From contig JXTC01000326.1 of NCBI GenBank assembly GCA_002914845.1, positions 188,952-252,951 of the forward strand: DNA of 64,000 bases. Direction: 5' to 3'. The DNA comes from Trema orientale (Eukaryota; Streptophyta; Magnoliopsida; Rosales; Cannabaceae). Of the stretch, positions 33,863-45,411 are shown in pieces. The notes under the pieces are model-generated. The model saw nothing but the letters and a program-made list of their open reading frames with translations, did no database searches and was not told the DNA's origin. How positions within the stretch are numbered: position 1 is the first letter of the stretch; every line of letters begins with the position of its first letter. A program made the position numbers and the translations under genes.

Positions 33863-36800
33863 ATGCTAACTCTCACAGTCACACCAAGCTATGCTCCCAT
33901 GGCCGCAAAATGCAGACTCACTCGGGGTTTCGGAGTCCGGTCCGAGGCCTTCCCTTCCTTCCTTCCCAAAGAGGTTGAGAAAATCAGAGACCCTTTTGCT
34001 CGAAAGCTCGCTACAAGGATTGAGAGGCTCCCGGTACCTGTAACTATGCCACAAATCTTCACATATATATTTTTTTTCTTTCTGAAGTAATTTTATCTAT
34101 AATAGTCATCTTCTCATAATTTTTGTAGTTTGTTCAACTGGGTTTCTCTTGATATTTATGTTTATTCGTTTTGTTTCTTTGTTTTGCATTTAGATAGTCG
34201 TATTATCCTTTTATTCTATGTCAACCAGTCGTTTTTAACTAGAAAGATAAAGAAAAGAGAAAATCTTTAAAGGCCAATTGAGGTAGCAGTGTATAATGTT
34301 GGTTCCTTGATATGTCTACTTAATTTTTTTCATGAAATTATAAGGTGTTCGACTGTTCGTGCATATATGAATACTTTCGTAAAAAAAATTTACAGGAAAC
34401 AAATTATTTTAGAAGCTTTATCTTATAGGTTTTAGCCCTTTTGCATTCTTTCTTAGCTTCACGAGAATTGCTTAGGAATTATTTGTATTAACCAATGGGG
34501 GTTGCATTTCAGCTATGATTCATGCATCGAACTGTGGCCTGATAATGTTTATACAGTTTCCTTTACATCTGCATAACTAGATATACCATTGTTCGTTTGG
34601 GTGTCCGAAATGCAGGTCAGGTTCAAAGAAGATTGTATCATGAGTAGTTGTGTAAAGCCATTGGTACAGAGCAATACAAGTCCAGTGGTTCTTCTCCATG
34701 GTTTTGACAGGTCTGTATTTATATGCAAAACTTGCTAATGTTTAAGATATGTAGTGGCTCTTATATGTCTATGGAGTTCACTGCATCTCATATAATTCAG
34801 CTCCAGCTTAGAATGGAGATACACTTATCCGTTACTCGAGGAGGCTGGCCTAGAGACTTGGGCTGTTGACATTCTTGGTTGGGGTTTCTCTGATTTAGGT
34901 TTGTTTAATTGCTTTGTTGGAGATTAATATACCCATGAAAAGAATATTTGTTTATTGCCTTGCATATTATTGTTTATTGCCTTGCATATTCCTCTTTTAG
35001 ACTAGTATTCTTTATATTCTGTTTGTCGTGTCAGAACGGTTACCATCTTCTGATGTGGCATCTAAGCGGCATCACTTTTATCAGGTACTCGTTATAGTTC
35101 ATTATCAATTTTTTCTGCTCATTATGTCTACCTTTTCAAGCACTGTCATGAACCTTTTGTTTTTACTAAATTATTCGAGAGAAGTAACAGTCCATCTGCA
35201 GTTGTTTGGGGAAAGAATTCATCTTTATGAATATAGATTGCATCCTATTTTCAGTTTTACTAAGACAGAATTAGTACTGTCTCGAATTTGTGGCAGCTTT
35301 GGAAGTCCCACATCAAAAAGCCCATGATATTGGTTGGACCAAGCCTTGGCGCTGCTGTTGCTATTGACTTTGCAGTCAACCATCCGGAAGCTGTAAGTGG
35401 TTTCAATATGCACCATAGTTCTTCTATTTAAAACGGTTGCTGCTAATTTGCATCTCCACTGGTTGAATATTTATGAATCAATTCCGAAGCTTGTTATGAC
35501 AAGTGCCTTGCTGCACTATGAAACTTAAATTCCTAGATTTTCTTTTCCAGGTTGAAAAGCTGGTCTTGATTGATGCTAGTGTGTATGCAGAAGGCACAGG
35601 AAACCTAGCAAGCATGCCTAAATTGGTGGCCTATGCTGGAGTGAGTTTTTTATTCCACAAATTTCGTCTTAAAGCCAAACCACTTGGAGTTCTATGTTTT
35701 TCTTCAGTCAAAATAATATCCTTATGTAATATATGATGATCTACGATGACCTTGGAGTTTATAGCCCTTTACGTGGGTTGTGTACGGAAAGCTGGTTTTT
35801 CTCATTTCTGAGCCTTAATTGATATTCAAAGATTTCCGTGATATTAGGACAAGCGAAATCATCTCTTACTCATTGGATGAAGAAGGTGTTATGATTTTCA
35901 AAGTAAAAACTATCCAGAAGGAACTAGGATCAGAACTTAATAGGTTGACTTTCTCTTGTTCTGGTAAGAAAATTCATATCCAACTTTGCCAGATGCTCAT
36001 CCACTGCTTCTTGATTGCCTATCTTCACCAAGAACACTGATAATCGCTGACTCACGATCTTGCAGAAATCATCTTGTAATCTCATGTCACCTGAAATTTT
36101 TCTCATTTTTGTGGTGTGAAACTTATATATTCTTAATTTCATTAAGGCAATTTTGTTGAAGCAGGTATCTTTACTGAAGAGCATCCCTCTGCGCTTATAT
36201 GTAAATTTCTTGATCTTCAGTGATGTATCATTCAGTACCAGCTTAGATTGGATGAATGTAAGGATTCCACTTAAAGGAAGTGGTATATTCTGTCTATGAA
36301 TAACGCAGCTCTGCTCTGATCTTGTTTGATTTTAGGCTTGATGTTAAATCTCATGGTGTAATTTTCCTGTAATCTTAGATTGGCCGCTTGCATTGTCTGT
36401 TTCCATGGTGGGAGGATGCCACTGTAGATTTTATGAGGAGTGGAGGCTATAAAGTTAGCACTCAGATAGAACAGGTATGTGATAATTTTTGTGCCATTTC
36501 TTTTGAGAAGGCTTTGGTGGAGGAATGAGGATGTAGTGTTGTAGGTCAACTCGATAATCATAAATTTTCTTTCCCGACAAGCACTACTTTTAACCTTGCT
36601 TGGTGATTGAAATTTTTTCATTGCCAGCGACATGTGGATAAGCTGTATCAGAGGCATCTTTAACAGCCCTTAAAATGAGAAATATGAGTGGAAACTTTAT
36701 TCCCTTGCTTTTCTTTATCATGCTAACATGTTGATGTTGCTTTCTTTTAGTACACTTTTCCTACCTGGGATAGATTTATTGCTCTTTAATTTAATGGATG

Positions 36801-37589
36801 CACCAGGGAAAAGGAGAAGAAAAAGAAATCTAAAGATGGAATTTGGACTTGTTAAATGCTTAACTGCTTACGTATCTCTTGACAAGAAAAATTAGGTTTG
36901 ATTAGATCAACTTGTCTCTCCCTTAACCAAAAATAAGATATAAAAAGGGGGGAAAAATGCAGTTTCTCCACAAATATGGCTCATTCAAGCAATCAATTAA
37001 GAGGGGGAAAATTGTGTTTTTCTCATAGAGCATCAACTTATTTATTTCTGGACTGAATAGTTTACGAGCAAATATTTTAGTGCCTAACAGATGGATGGCA
37101 ATTTTCTTGTTTTGAGTATTTAAATCCTTGAAAATATTCTTTCCTCCAAGAATCCTGATCGAATATGAACATAATAGTAATACAGGTTTCGGATAAAGAT
37201 TCTTCTGCTTTGCTCTAAACTAGCTATCTATGATCTTGTTTGGCAGGTAAAGCAGAAGACCCTAATCATATGGGGTGAAGACGACCAAATTATAAGCAAC
37301 AAGCTTGCAGTGGTAAGTGTTCTTTTTCTCTGAGCTAGTGAAAAAAGCTCAACAGAATGACAAGAAAACGGAAGAAAAAGCTCGACTGATTGATGACAAT
37401 CTAATTTTGGATGCCTTTGATCTATCATGGCAGAGGTTACACTCAGAACTGCCAAATGGTGTCTTACGCCAAATACCGGACTGCGGTCATCTTCCTCATG
37501 TGGAAAGGCCAAGCAGTGTTGCTAAATTGATTGTGGAATTTTCTCAACAAGATTGCTATGAAGAGGCTCGATGCGTTTCTCAACTTTGA
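33863..37589 (+). CDS. Alpha/beta hydrolase superfamily protein, probably plastid
   Basis: Ten exons (33863-34039, 34616-34710, 34801-34898, 35035-35084, 35297-35392, 35551-35640, 36165-36257, 36379-36474, 37247-37312, 37434-37589) give 338 residues. The fold is clear: oxyanion/HG motif VVLLHGFD (His87-Gly88), nucleophile elbow GPSLGAA (Ser156), acid in WGEDDQI (probably Asp278) and histidine in CGHLPH (His306). These make a complete Ser-Asp-His triad. The about 58 N-terminal residues are Arg/Ser-rich with few acids at first and could be an organelle transit peptide (inference). The substrate is unknown; an esterase/lipase or related role is possible. Start: ATG 33863 is the first in frame; a GTG lies three codons upstream. 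A hairpin MITE ends 333 bp before the start codon. Confidence 0.93.
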
Positions 37590-38307
37590 AGGTCCCCTCC
37601 TTATCCCCCTGCTTGAAAAATATCGAAGAGGTGTTTTTCTAAATGTTCCATACATTTTCAAATTTGGATGCCGTGTGGGCATCTTTTGAAAGTCAAGACT
37701 GTTACATTCCATTGCGTTACAATCCATCCTTTTTTGTGTGTCAATTGTTGTGTTGAAATACTTGATCAATCATGCTAACATGATAGAAGGTAAACGTAAT
37801 GTCACATGAACTTTACTATATCATTCTGCATACAAAGTCATTGCAAGCATTACATCATTGAAAGTCTGAAATGCTCAAAAGTCAAAACAACCAACAATCA
37901 ATTCTTCATTAAAATAAAAACTCAAGACACAAAACAGTGGATGCAGGTTGTCTGTAGTTTAAACTCGGATACAATAAGTTTATGATATGGTGATGCATTT
38001 GAAGAACATGTAGAAACCCAAATTTTTAACAACATTTAAGTTTAGAGGCAGAACAATTATACATATAAAAAAACAGGAAATAAAATAAAAAACAAGTGAT
38101 GCTGATTGTCAGTAGTTTAAACTTGGATACAAGTTCATATTGTCAGCTTTGTCTTTGCTTGATCTAGAGACGAATTCAGGTTTGTGCACGTTTTTTACCA
38201 TGTAATATCTTATGATTATGCATATGAATAACATGAAAAATGCCAATTTAATTAACAGTAGCAAAGTTTATGTATAAACTTGTTCCAAGGAATTTATTCT
38301 TATCATG

Positions 38308-38390
38308 GTCGTAGGCTTAGCCTGTTGGTACTAACTGCATTTCACCTCCAATCTTGAAGTTTAAGGTTCAAATCTCACACTTTTTATAAA
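38308..38390 (+). mobile_element. Possible tRNA-derived SINE fragment
   Basis: GGCTTAGCCTGTTGGTACTA (A-box-like) is followed about 45 bp later by AGGTTCAAATCTCAC (B-box-like). An AT microsatellite of about 30 bp (38388-38420) comes directly after. The spacing fits a tRNA-derived promoter. No target duplication was identified. Confidence 0.45.
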
Positions 38391-39149
38391 ATATATATAC
38401 ACATATATATATATATATATTATAAATATGTATTGTCTATCGATCACCTTTTTGAAGTCTTGTACGTTTAAGCTTGTTCCAAGTACATAGTTTCGACGAA
38501 TATGAAAGAGAACAGTGTATACTAACATTTGCTGCCTGGTCTATCTTGCAGAACTGTACATTTATTTTAAAGATCGTGACCAATTTGATATGAAACTCCA
38601 AAGAACAACACTGGAATCTCAAGATCGATGACACGTTGGAGACTAATAAGACTAGAAAAAAAGAGATCGATAGGCCGTGAAGGTAGGCATATGGAAAAGA
38701 ACATTATCATGTCCGATAGCATAAACTCCAGAGGTCCATTATGTCATAGGCCAATGTTTTGAGCTTGTGGCCAAATGGTTGGTACTTTGGTAGGTAGTTC
38801 ACAAGTCTTAATCCCTCAAAGTTCCCCAACATATAGTAGCCGAAAGGTCAAATCAATTAATGTTTTCTCCGAGCCTAAATAAATATATTTTCAAAAATAA
38901 TTGCTTGTTCGATCGTTTTCTGTTTTTTCGGCCATGCTCTGCTATAGTCAAATGCATATTCAACTATGCCGGTGCTATTTATCTATGAATAATTCTTACG
39001 GTCCATAGAGACTTATTATTATTATTATTATTATTGCTATATTGTGAAAAGAGACGTAGCTGTGACACCACGTCCTTATAGAAGTGTGATGATCACATAT
39101 AAATTTTGAGGCAAACCTTACAACTTACACTAATAAGTGGTGCAAAAAA

Positions 39150-39280
39150 TTTTGATATTAGGACACCACATTTCTATTAGTGTGATGCTAAAGCTTGTTC
39201 CTTTTAGGACGCACTTCTATTTGTCTGGTGCTAAAACTCAAACAACATTAAGACACACTTCTATTAGTGTGGTGCTAATA
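39150..39280. repeat. Three ~50-bp tandem units
   Basis: The core unit ACTTCTATTAGTGTGGTGCT recurs at about 39167-39190 (diverged), 39210-39233 (diverged) and 39262-39281. Each is preceded by TTAGGACRCAC-like sequence. The core can pair with itself in part (AGTGTGGTGC / GCACCACACT-type). Confidence 0.6.
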
Positions 39281-39545
39281 TATGAGACTCAGGGTAAATT
39301 AACGTATAAACTAAATATGACCATGTTAGTCAAACAACTTGATCTTTTTGATAAGATTAAGATTATCATCATGGATCATTAACCAGGAGAGAGTAAATAA
39401 ATAAAACGAAAACAAATGTGAACGTGTCCACATTATGTAGAAAAAGGACAAAAGTTGGAAGCAAAGATTAAAAGCCACCATGACCTGTAAATTAGAGAAA
39501 GAGTAGCTAAACTTAAAATTTAGCTAGGGAGATGGCTAAGTAGCA

Positions 39546-39572
39546 NNNNNNNNNNNNNNNNNNNNNNNNNNN
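39546..39572. other. Assembly gap (27 N)
   Basis: A run of 27 Ns. It lies about 230 bp beyond the stop codon of the PDCB gene, so its 3' untranslated region or flank may be incomplete. Confidence 0.99.
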
Positions 39573-39802
39573 TCCCCAGCTTTTTCCACATATATGGAGG
39601 AAGAAAACAAAAACTAAAAACAAAACCCTGGTGGGGTTTTCATTTTCTTTTTTCACCTACACGTGTTTTCCCTACACAACCCCGTACATCAAAATTACAA
39701 GTCTACCCCTCCTCTGTAGTGGAAGAATCTGGTCCGCTCATCACAGGTCCCCAACTAAATGATTGATACAATGTACCACCTCTCCCTTATGGTAAAAATG
39801 TT

Positions 39803-41684
39803 CTAGTTTTGTAGCCAGAAGCCACAAAACCAGAGGAGTGTCATAACTGAAGAAGAGATGATAAACATGTTACTACTGCCTGGAGAGAGGGCTGAGACGC
39901 CGCCGGTGCCGTCGAATGTGGTGCTGCTTCCAGGGCTGATGCCACCAAATGTGGTTGGCGACGTGGTTCCTCCTATTGTCGTTCCAGTTGTTGGTGTGGT
40001 TGAGGGAGTTGTCGTTGTAGGAGTTGTGGATGGAGTTGTTGTCGTTGGGGTACCAGTTGGGGTAGTGCTACTGAGGAGGATCAAGATAAAAAAAAAAGAA
40101 GCAAACGACAGAAAAGAAAATGTCTTCATTCTTCAGCACCCCAAGAAGAAAAAGGACTGTTTTGTCATAATAATGCACATAATATAAGATTAAAATACCA
40201 ACGCCGAAAACAGATGGAAAGGTTCAATCTTGAACCAATGGTATTTCTACACCATGACAACTAATAACAATAATTAAGAAATTATAAATATAACAAGATT
40301 TTCTGACCGTGAAAAGAAATACCAGATCTACTACTTTTCTCTGAATACCCGGTTAAAATCTCTTAATCAGCTTTTCTTTAGATTAATCCATGTGAAACCC
40401 AGATGAGATTTATTATTTGTGATCCAAGTAGTTGCAACGTACAAGGAGAAAGTGAGGTTGTACCAACTTGAAAACCCCCCGAAGAAAATAACACAAGAAA
40501 GTGAAAATGACTCGAAAATTGACAATTGAATAAGTTTCAATGCTTCAATGTTCTAGTGTCAGAAAAACAAAGTTTGCAGTGAAATAAAAACTGTTATTTT
40601 AGGCACAGGGCAGATCAAAGAAGCTTCTAGGAACCTATACACCAGATTCTCAACTCACAAAGTGGGATTTTCTCTTTCATTCAGATATCAAACATCAGAA
40701 CCTAATCTAATTCCAGACGAAATAAAGATTCAAAATCATCATTACAAGGAAACTGATTTACATACCTGGCACTTGAAGGGTATACACAGCTAGGATTCTG
40801 GGCTGTTAATCACAATAAAATTAATAAGAGACCACAATTTGTTTAAAAAAAATAAAAATTTCAGGGGGAAAAAAAATTCACTGGCAATTAGAATCTTCAA
40901 GTGGGAATTTTTTTTATTAAGAGTATGTATATATATATATATATATTGTGGGTTGAATCTTCAAGTGGGAACTTACTAGTAGTGGTAGATGGGGGAGTTT
41001 GACTCTGAGAGGCAGTGCCTGAAAAATCACAACTTCCTTGAGCTTGGCCTTTCCTTTGGAAATAACTGTTGACAGCATAACTGCAGTGATCTTTTACTGT
41101 ATTGGGGTTGTAACAAGCACCATTCTGAAGGATTGGGGAACAGTCAGCTCCAGCTCCACAAGCATAATCTAGTGTCTTCTGAAGGGATTGGTCAGGAAGC
41201 CCATCTTTACATACACAATAAGTAGCACCTATTTTGGGGGAAGAAAAAAATTAACAGTTAATTCATACAAAAATCAACTTTTTTCCCCATTAGAAAAAAA
41301 ATGGATTTTTCCTTGAGATAACGAAGGAAAAAAAAAAAAAAAAAGGACTTTCTCCTTTCTTCTTATTTTTTCTTTGAAAAAAGTTGGCACTCAAGCTAAA
41401 AATCTTTATCTGGAGAGGAGAGATCATTCTCAGGAGAATGTAATCAGATAGATAAAAGCAAGAGAAGAAAAATAAAAAATAAAAAAAAAATTAGCAGAAA
41501 AAACAGAGGAAAACAAGGAAGAAAGCCCTTTTTTTAAAATCTCTTTTGCACCCAAGATTTGGAAACTGGAAAGAGAGAAATTGGAAATAAATAAGCCAAA
41601 AAAAAAAAAAAAAAACATAGTCTGATGCTTACTTGAATAGCCAGTCAGGGCCAAGAAAACCACTATATACACTAGAGCAGCCAT
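39803..41684 (-). CDS. PDCB: Plasmodesmata callose-binding protein (X8 domain, GPI type)
   Basis: Four exons (41633-41684, 40977-41228, 40766-40802, 39803-40070) give 202 residues. An N-terminal signal peptide (MAALVYIVVFLALTGYS) precedes an X8/CBM43 domain. Its cysteines are at 22, 24, 41, 47, 56, 66 and 84 in the pattern CVC, ACGAGADC, ACYNP, HCSYAVN and GSCDFSGTA. A short exon adds PSCVYPSSA, then comes a Thr/Pro-rich linker (PTTTTPSTTP repeats) and a C-terminal hydrophobic tail (about 180-202) after SPGSSN, as expected for GPI anchoring. In PDCBs the X8 domain binds callose at plasmodesmal necks and limits cell-to-cell traffic. Size and order match this family (about 200 residues). A GA/CT-repeat stretch at 41769-41796 lies just upstream of the start and may belong to the 5' UTR or promoter. 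Confidence 0.93.
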
Positions 41685-41796
41685 GATTGATGCAAAGCTT
41701 GTAGAAATTTCTGAAGGGCAAGTACTATTTATGCAGAAACTATATAGAACTTGAAACTAAAAAAAGCTAGAGAGAGAGAGACAGAGAGAGAGAGGG

Positions 41797-43311
41797 TTCT
41801 GTGGAGAATGGAGATTTCTAGTAGACAATAATGAGAGAGAAGAGGAATGACGGTGGGTAGTAGTGGGAGGTGTCTGTATCTGATACGCCTTTTTAAACAT
41901 TTTTACTCTTTTAACATCATTTGTTAAATAATACAGTTTTATTAGTTAAATAATCCATATTTTATTGAATAAATCATCGTTACGGTATAGTTTAATAGTT
42001 AATGTTAGTAGGGAAGAGTGTCGTTATAGGGAATTGAGCAGAGCCCAAAGAGCTTTTCCGTATGAATATGTGATCTTGTTTTTCAAACGGTCCTAAACTC
42101 ATGTGGGTGATCAACCTTTAACCCAACCAGGTTTAGGTTGGTCCATCTTTGTAAGGTAAAGGTGGCCCCTACAATTCACAGATTTTTTTCTTTTTTTTTT
42201 TTAATAAATAAAATTCTGTTTGTTGTCACTCTGAGGTTTTTCTTTCTTTTTATTTTTTATTTTCTTATTAATATGCTATGCTGTCACTATTCGATGTCTT
42301 GTACTGCTTTTTGATTACGTGAATCAGCATCTCATTTTGGTACACGAATCTGCATGTGTAACTGTGTTGGTGAGAATCTGAAGACGGCTATCTTCCACTT
42401 CCACATTGTTAACGTTGTTATTTTTCTTCGGACAAAATACTTCGTTGTCCCTGATTTTTTTTTTGTTCTACTTCGTATAATTAATTTTGGTACATTTTTT
42501 GTTCAAAATTGGTAGAAGTAATCTCATGTTGTCTATCAAAAAAGCATTGAAGACTACAACATAAATTGTTCTTGAATTTAAGAAAGCGATGAAAATTATA
42601 TAATAAGTGATTGAATATGCATATAAGTGATTAGAAAAAAAAAAAAAAAAAAAAAAGTCAATATAAGACAGTGTTGAAAAAGCTAAATTTGGGTTAACAT
42701 GGGACTACTTTAATTAGGGACCAAATGAAACTATTTTTGTTAACTTTGGCACAAAATGTTCCGAAATCGATTATCAGATGAGAGGAGATTGTTTTTTTTT
42801 TTTTCTTTTTTAAGGACGTAAAAAAAAAAATTAGTAAGAGGTGAGAGAGTAGTTTGTCTCTTTTTTTATTTAAGGATAGAGGGAAAAAAAGTAAAATAGA
42901 TAGGATTATATGAATTTATGAGACAATCTCACTAATCTCAGCTTTCTTTTTTCTTTTTATAAAGGATGGAGAAAGAACTAAGTAAAAGAGATAAGACATA
43001 TACATCAATGAGGCTGTCTAACTAATCTCAGCTAGAGTATTCGTGGTGCGGTTTGTCCCATTTCACTCTCGTCTGATACGCCAAATAGGAAATACATTTT
43101 ATGACAAATACATTTAAAGTAATCAGTAAAAAGCCAAATCAAACCAAATTGCACTTATATTTGCGATGTGATTCAGTTCTGTTCTACAATTTGAGTAATA
43201 GGTTTCAAACTTAATCTTGACAAATTTAACAGGTTGAAATTTAAAATTTCTTTATTTCTAAATTAATCATTCCAGGGAAAAAAAAAAATCAATGCTATAC
43301 CAGTTATAAAG
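41797..43311. other. Gene-free spacer
   Basis: No gene was recognised. AT-rich with poly-A (42630-42655) and poly-T runs. Two similar TTTTTTC/AAGGA-rich blocks lie at 42790-42870 and 42945-43000. Confidence 0.55.
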
Positions 43312-43328
43312 GTATAATTCTGTGAAAT

Positions 43329-43493
43329 GCCAACTAGGGCTAGCTCAGTTGGTCCAAGGTTTGAGGGTTGTGTGTGTGTGTTTGGGGGGTCAGGGGTTCA
43401 AACCTTGGTAGTGTATGTGTGTCATTTTCCTTTAATTTGTAGTAAGTGGTGGTCATTAGTTAAGCCCTACTTTTTTTTTAAAAAAAAAAAAAA
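43329..43493 (+). mobile_element. tRNA-derived SINE with target duplication
   Basis: Pol III box A GGCTAGCTCAGTTGGTCC and box B GGGGTTCAAACCTTGG are separated by a GTGTGTGTG stretch. The body ends in T9 followed by a poly-A run. It is flanked by 17-bp copies GTATAATTCTGTGAAAT (43312-43328) and GTATAACTCTGTGAAAT (43494-43510) with one mismatch. Related copies are at 49459 and 20885. Confidence 0.9.
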
Positions 43494-43510
43494 GTATAAC
43501 TCTGTGAAAT

Positions 43511-45408
43511 TAAGTTATAAATAAAAAAGTTGAAAAGTAACAAATTACTTGAATATAAAGTATAATACGGTATGGGTGCACTTTGAACCGTAAATTTTCG
43601 TCTCCAAAATGTGAGTCGAATCATATAATAGGGTTTGAATTTTTTTTAAGAACATATTAAACTACATAAGTGTAACTAACACATAAGTTGGTAGTATATG
43701 GTGTGATCTGACCAAATTTTATAGAATTATTAATTTTTTTTTCACTTTAATGTCACTCATTTATTAAAGTTACTTCTTTTCTAAAATCCATGTGGACCCA
43801 CCTAGTAGAAGGTTGAGGAGTAATATTATAGGACATTATTTGTGCTTAACACCGTATAAAGTATAATTATGTCGTTACTACGTGATTATAATAAATTTAT
43901 AACAAATTTACAATTCATATCGTGTTAAGTATCATATGATGCCTCTTAAAGTCCTCATAACTCTTTATGAAATAAAATATTGTACTACTCGAGGAAGTAC
44001 AAGTTAGCTAGTGAGCAGAAGTAGTATCGTGGTGGTAATCCTCTTAATCATAGTAGTTATTACTAGGGTTGGCAATTTTGAGAAAAGCTTTTTTAATAAT
44101 ATATTTATCACAATTAAGATTGGTAGCATGAGAAAAAAAATATTTTAATCCTTAGACTACGTATCTTGTAATTTTCATTTTTTAATGAATAACTTTACTG
44201 ATTGTATCATGTACGATGACATTATGCATCTTAACTATACATTACTTTGGTGGTGGTTAATTAACTTTCTTTTTTTTTTTTCCGAGGTCGGTGATTAATT
44301 AATTTTCATGCTGAAGAATAAATATCGCATTAAAGGTACATCGAAATTATGTTTATGATTGTCATGTATGAAAATGATCAGCATTAATGATGATAATTGA
44401 GTGTTATTTTAAATTTCAAAACTTGGGATAACATTCCGCTTTCCTTAAAAGTGAGTAGGATAAAAAGGGAATTAATAAAGGGCATGTGGTACAATGCTCA
44501 TTCTGAATTTGTCGTAAATTGGCAAGATGATCCTTAAAAAAAAAGAAATCTTACAATCAGGTCCCAAATTTATACTTAGGGAATTAATCTCAAACTGGTG
44601 CATTTTAAAAGGGCAAAAACGATAAGTTCAAATGGCCAACACGTCGATAACTCGTTACAAATTTATTGGTCACTAATGCTTTGAGATTAATTACCACTAT
44701 TTTGTGAATCCAACTACCCATTTGCAAATATATCAATAAGTAAAAGAGAAATCAAGGACGTTTTTGCCATTTCCACAACAAATTCAAATGACAAAGCATG
44801 TCAAAAACCAATTGATAAATTGCTATTACATTTTTCTTTTTCTTTTTGATTTTATTTTGGGTGGGGTGGGGGAACAATTGCTACCTATTATGTGTAACAT
44901 AAGGTTTAAAATTAAATCGCACAAATATTACGATTTGAGAAAATATTTGGAAAGGGTTTTAAAGGACATAAACTGTTAGGAGTTGAAGTATCTTAATGGT
45001 TATTCAAAAGCATGAGAATTTACTTATTACTTGTCATGACGATAATCTTCCAATTAAAGCAAACAGACGTGTGAGATTTGCATATATACTCTGTTTCATG
45101 TGAATTTTCCAATATTATTATGTAAAGCTAATTGTGGTTGGTTTTGATCTAAATCCCAAATGCATCCAAATCCAACCCACAAATTCAAAGCCGACATGTT
45201 AATCAAAGTTAATTTATTTTAATCTAATTCTGTTGGTTTGGCCTTTTGTTGCTGAATAATTGCTTCGGATTTGGCTTTTCTTGAGGGAGAATACTCAAAA
45301 CGGTCAAACCAAAAACCACGGACAGCTCAGCTCTAGGTACATACCTCTCTCTCCACCGCGCCACAAAAGTCTGTGATGCCATGCCATCGCCTTAGAAAAA
45401 TACCGAAC
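43511..45408. other. Gene-free spacer
   Basis: AT-rich sequence without recognisable genes. A 71-residue frame at 44764-44979 has no recognised similarity and spans low-complexity T/G runs. Confidence 0.55.
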
Positions 45409-45411
45409 GGT

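Larger units (their letters stand above)
37590..39545. other. Intergenic region with small repeats
   Basis: No gene was recognised. Contains the 3' flank of the hydrolase gene, a SINE-like fragment, an AT microsatellite, an ATT run (39013-39034) and a three-unit repeat, listed separately where supported. Confidence 0.6.

Noticed and set aside
38761..38825. Another SINE at TGGCCAAATGGTTGG
   Set aside because: The A-box-like word is there but no convincing B box, tail or duplication was found.
39858..40187. 109-residue + strand frame over the PDCB gene
   Set aside because: It is the complement of the Thr/Pro-rich exon 4 of PDCB; the valine-rich composition is a by-product of that repeat.
43329..43410. 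Functional tRNA gene
   Set aside because: A and B boxes are present but the arms do not form a cloverleaf, and target duplications plus tail show a SINE.
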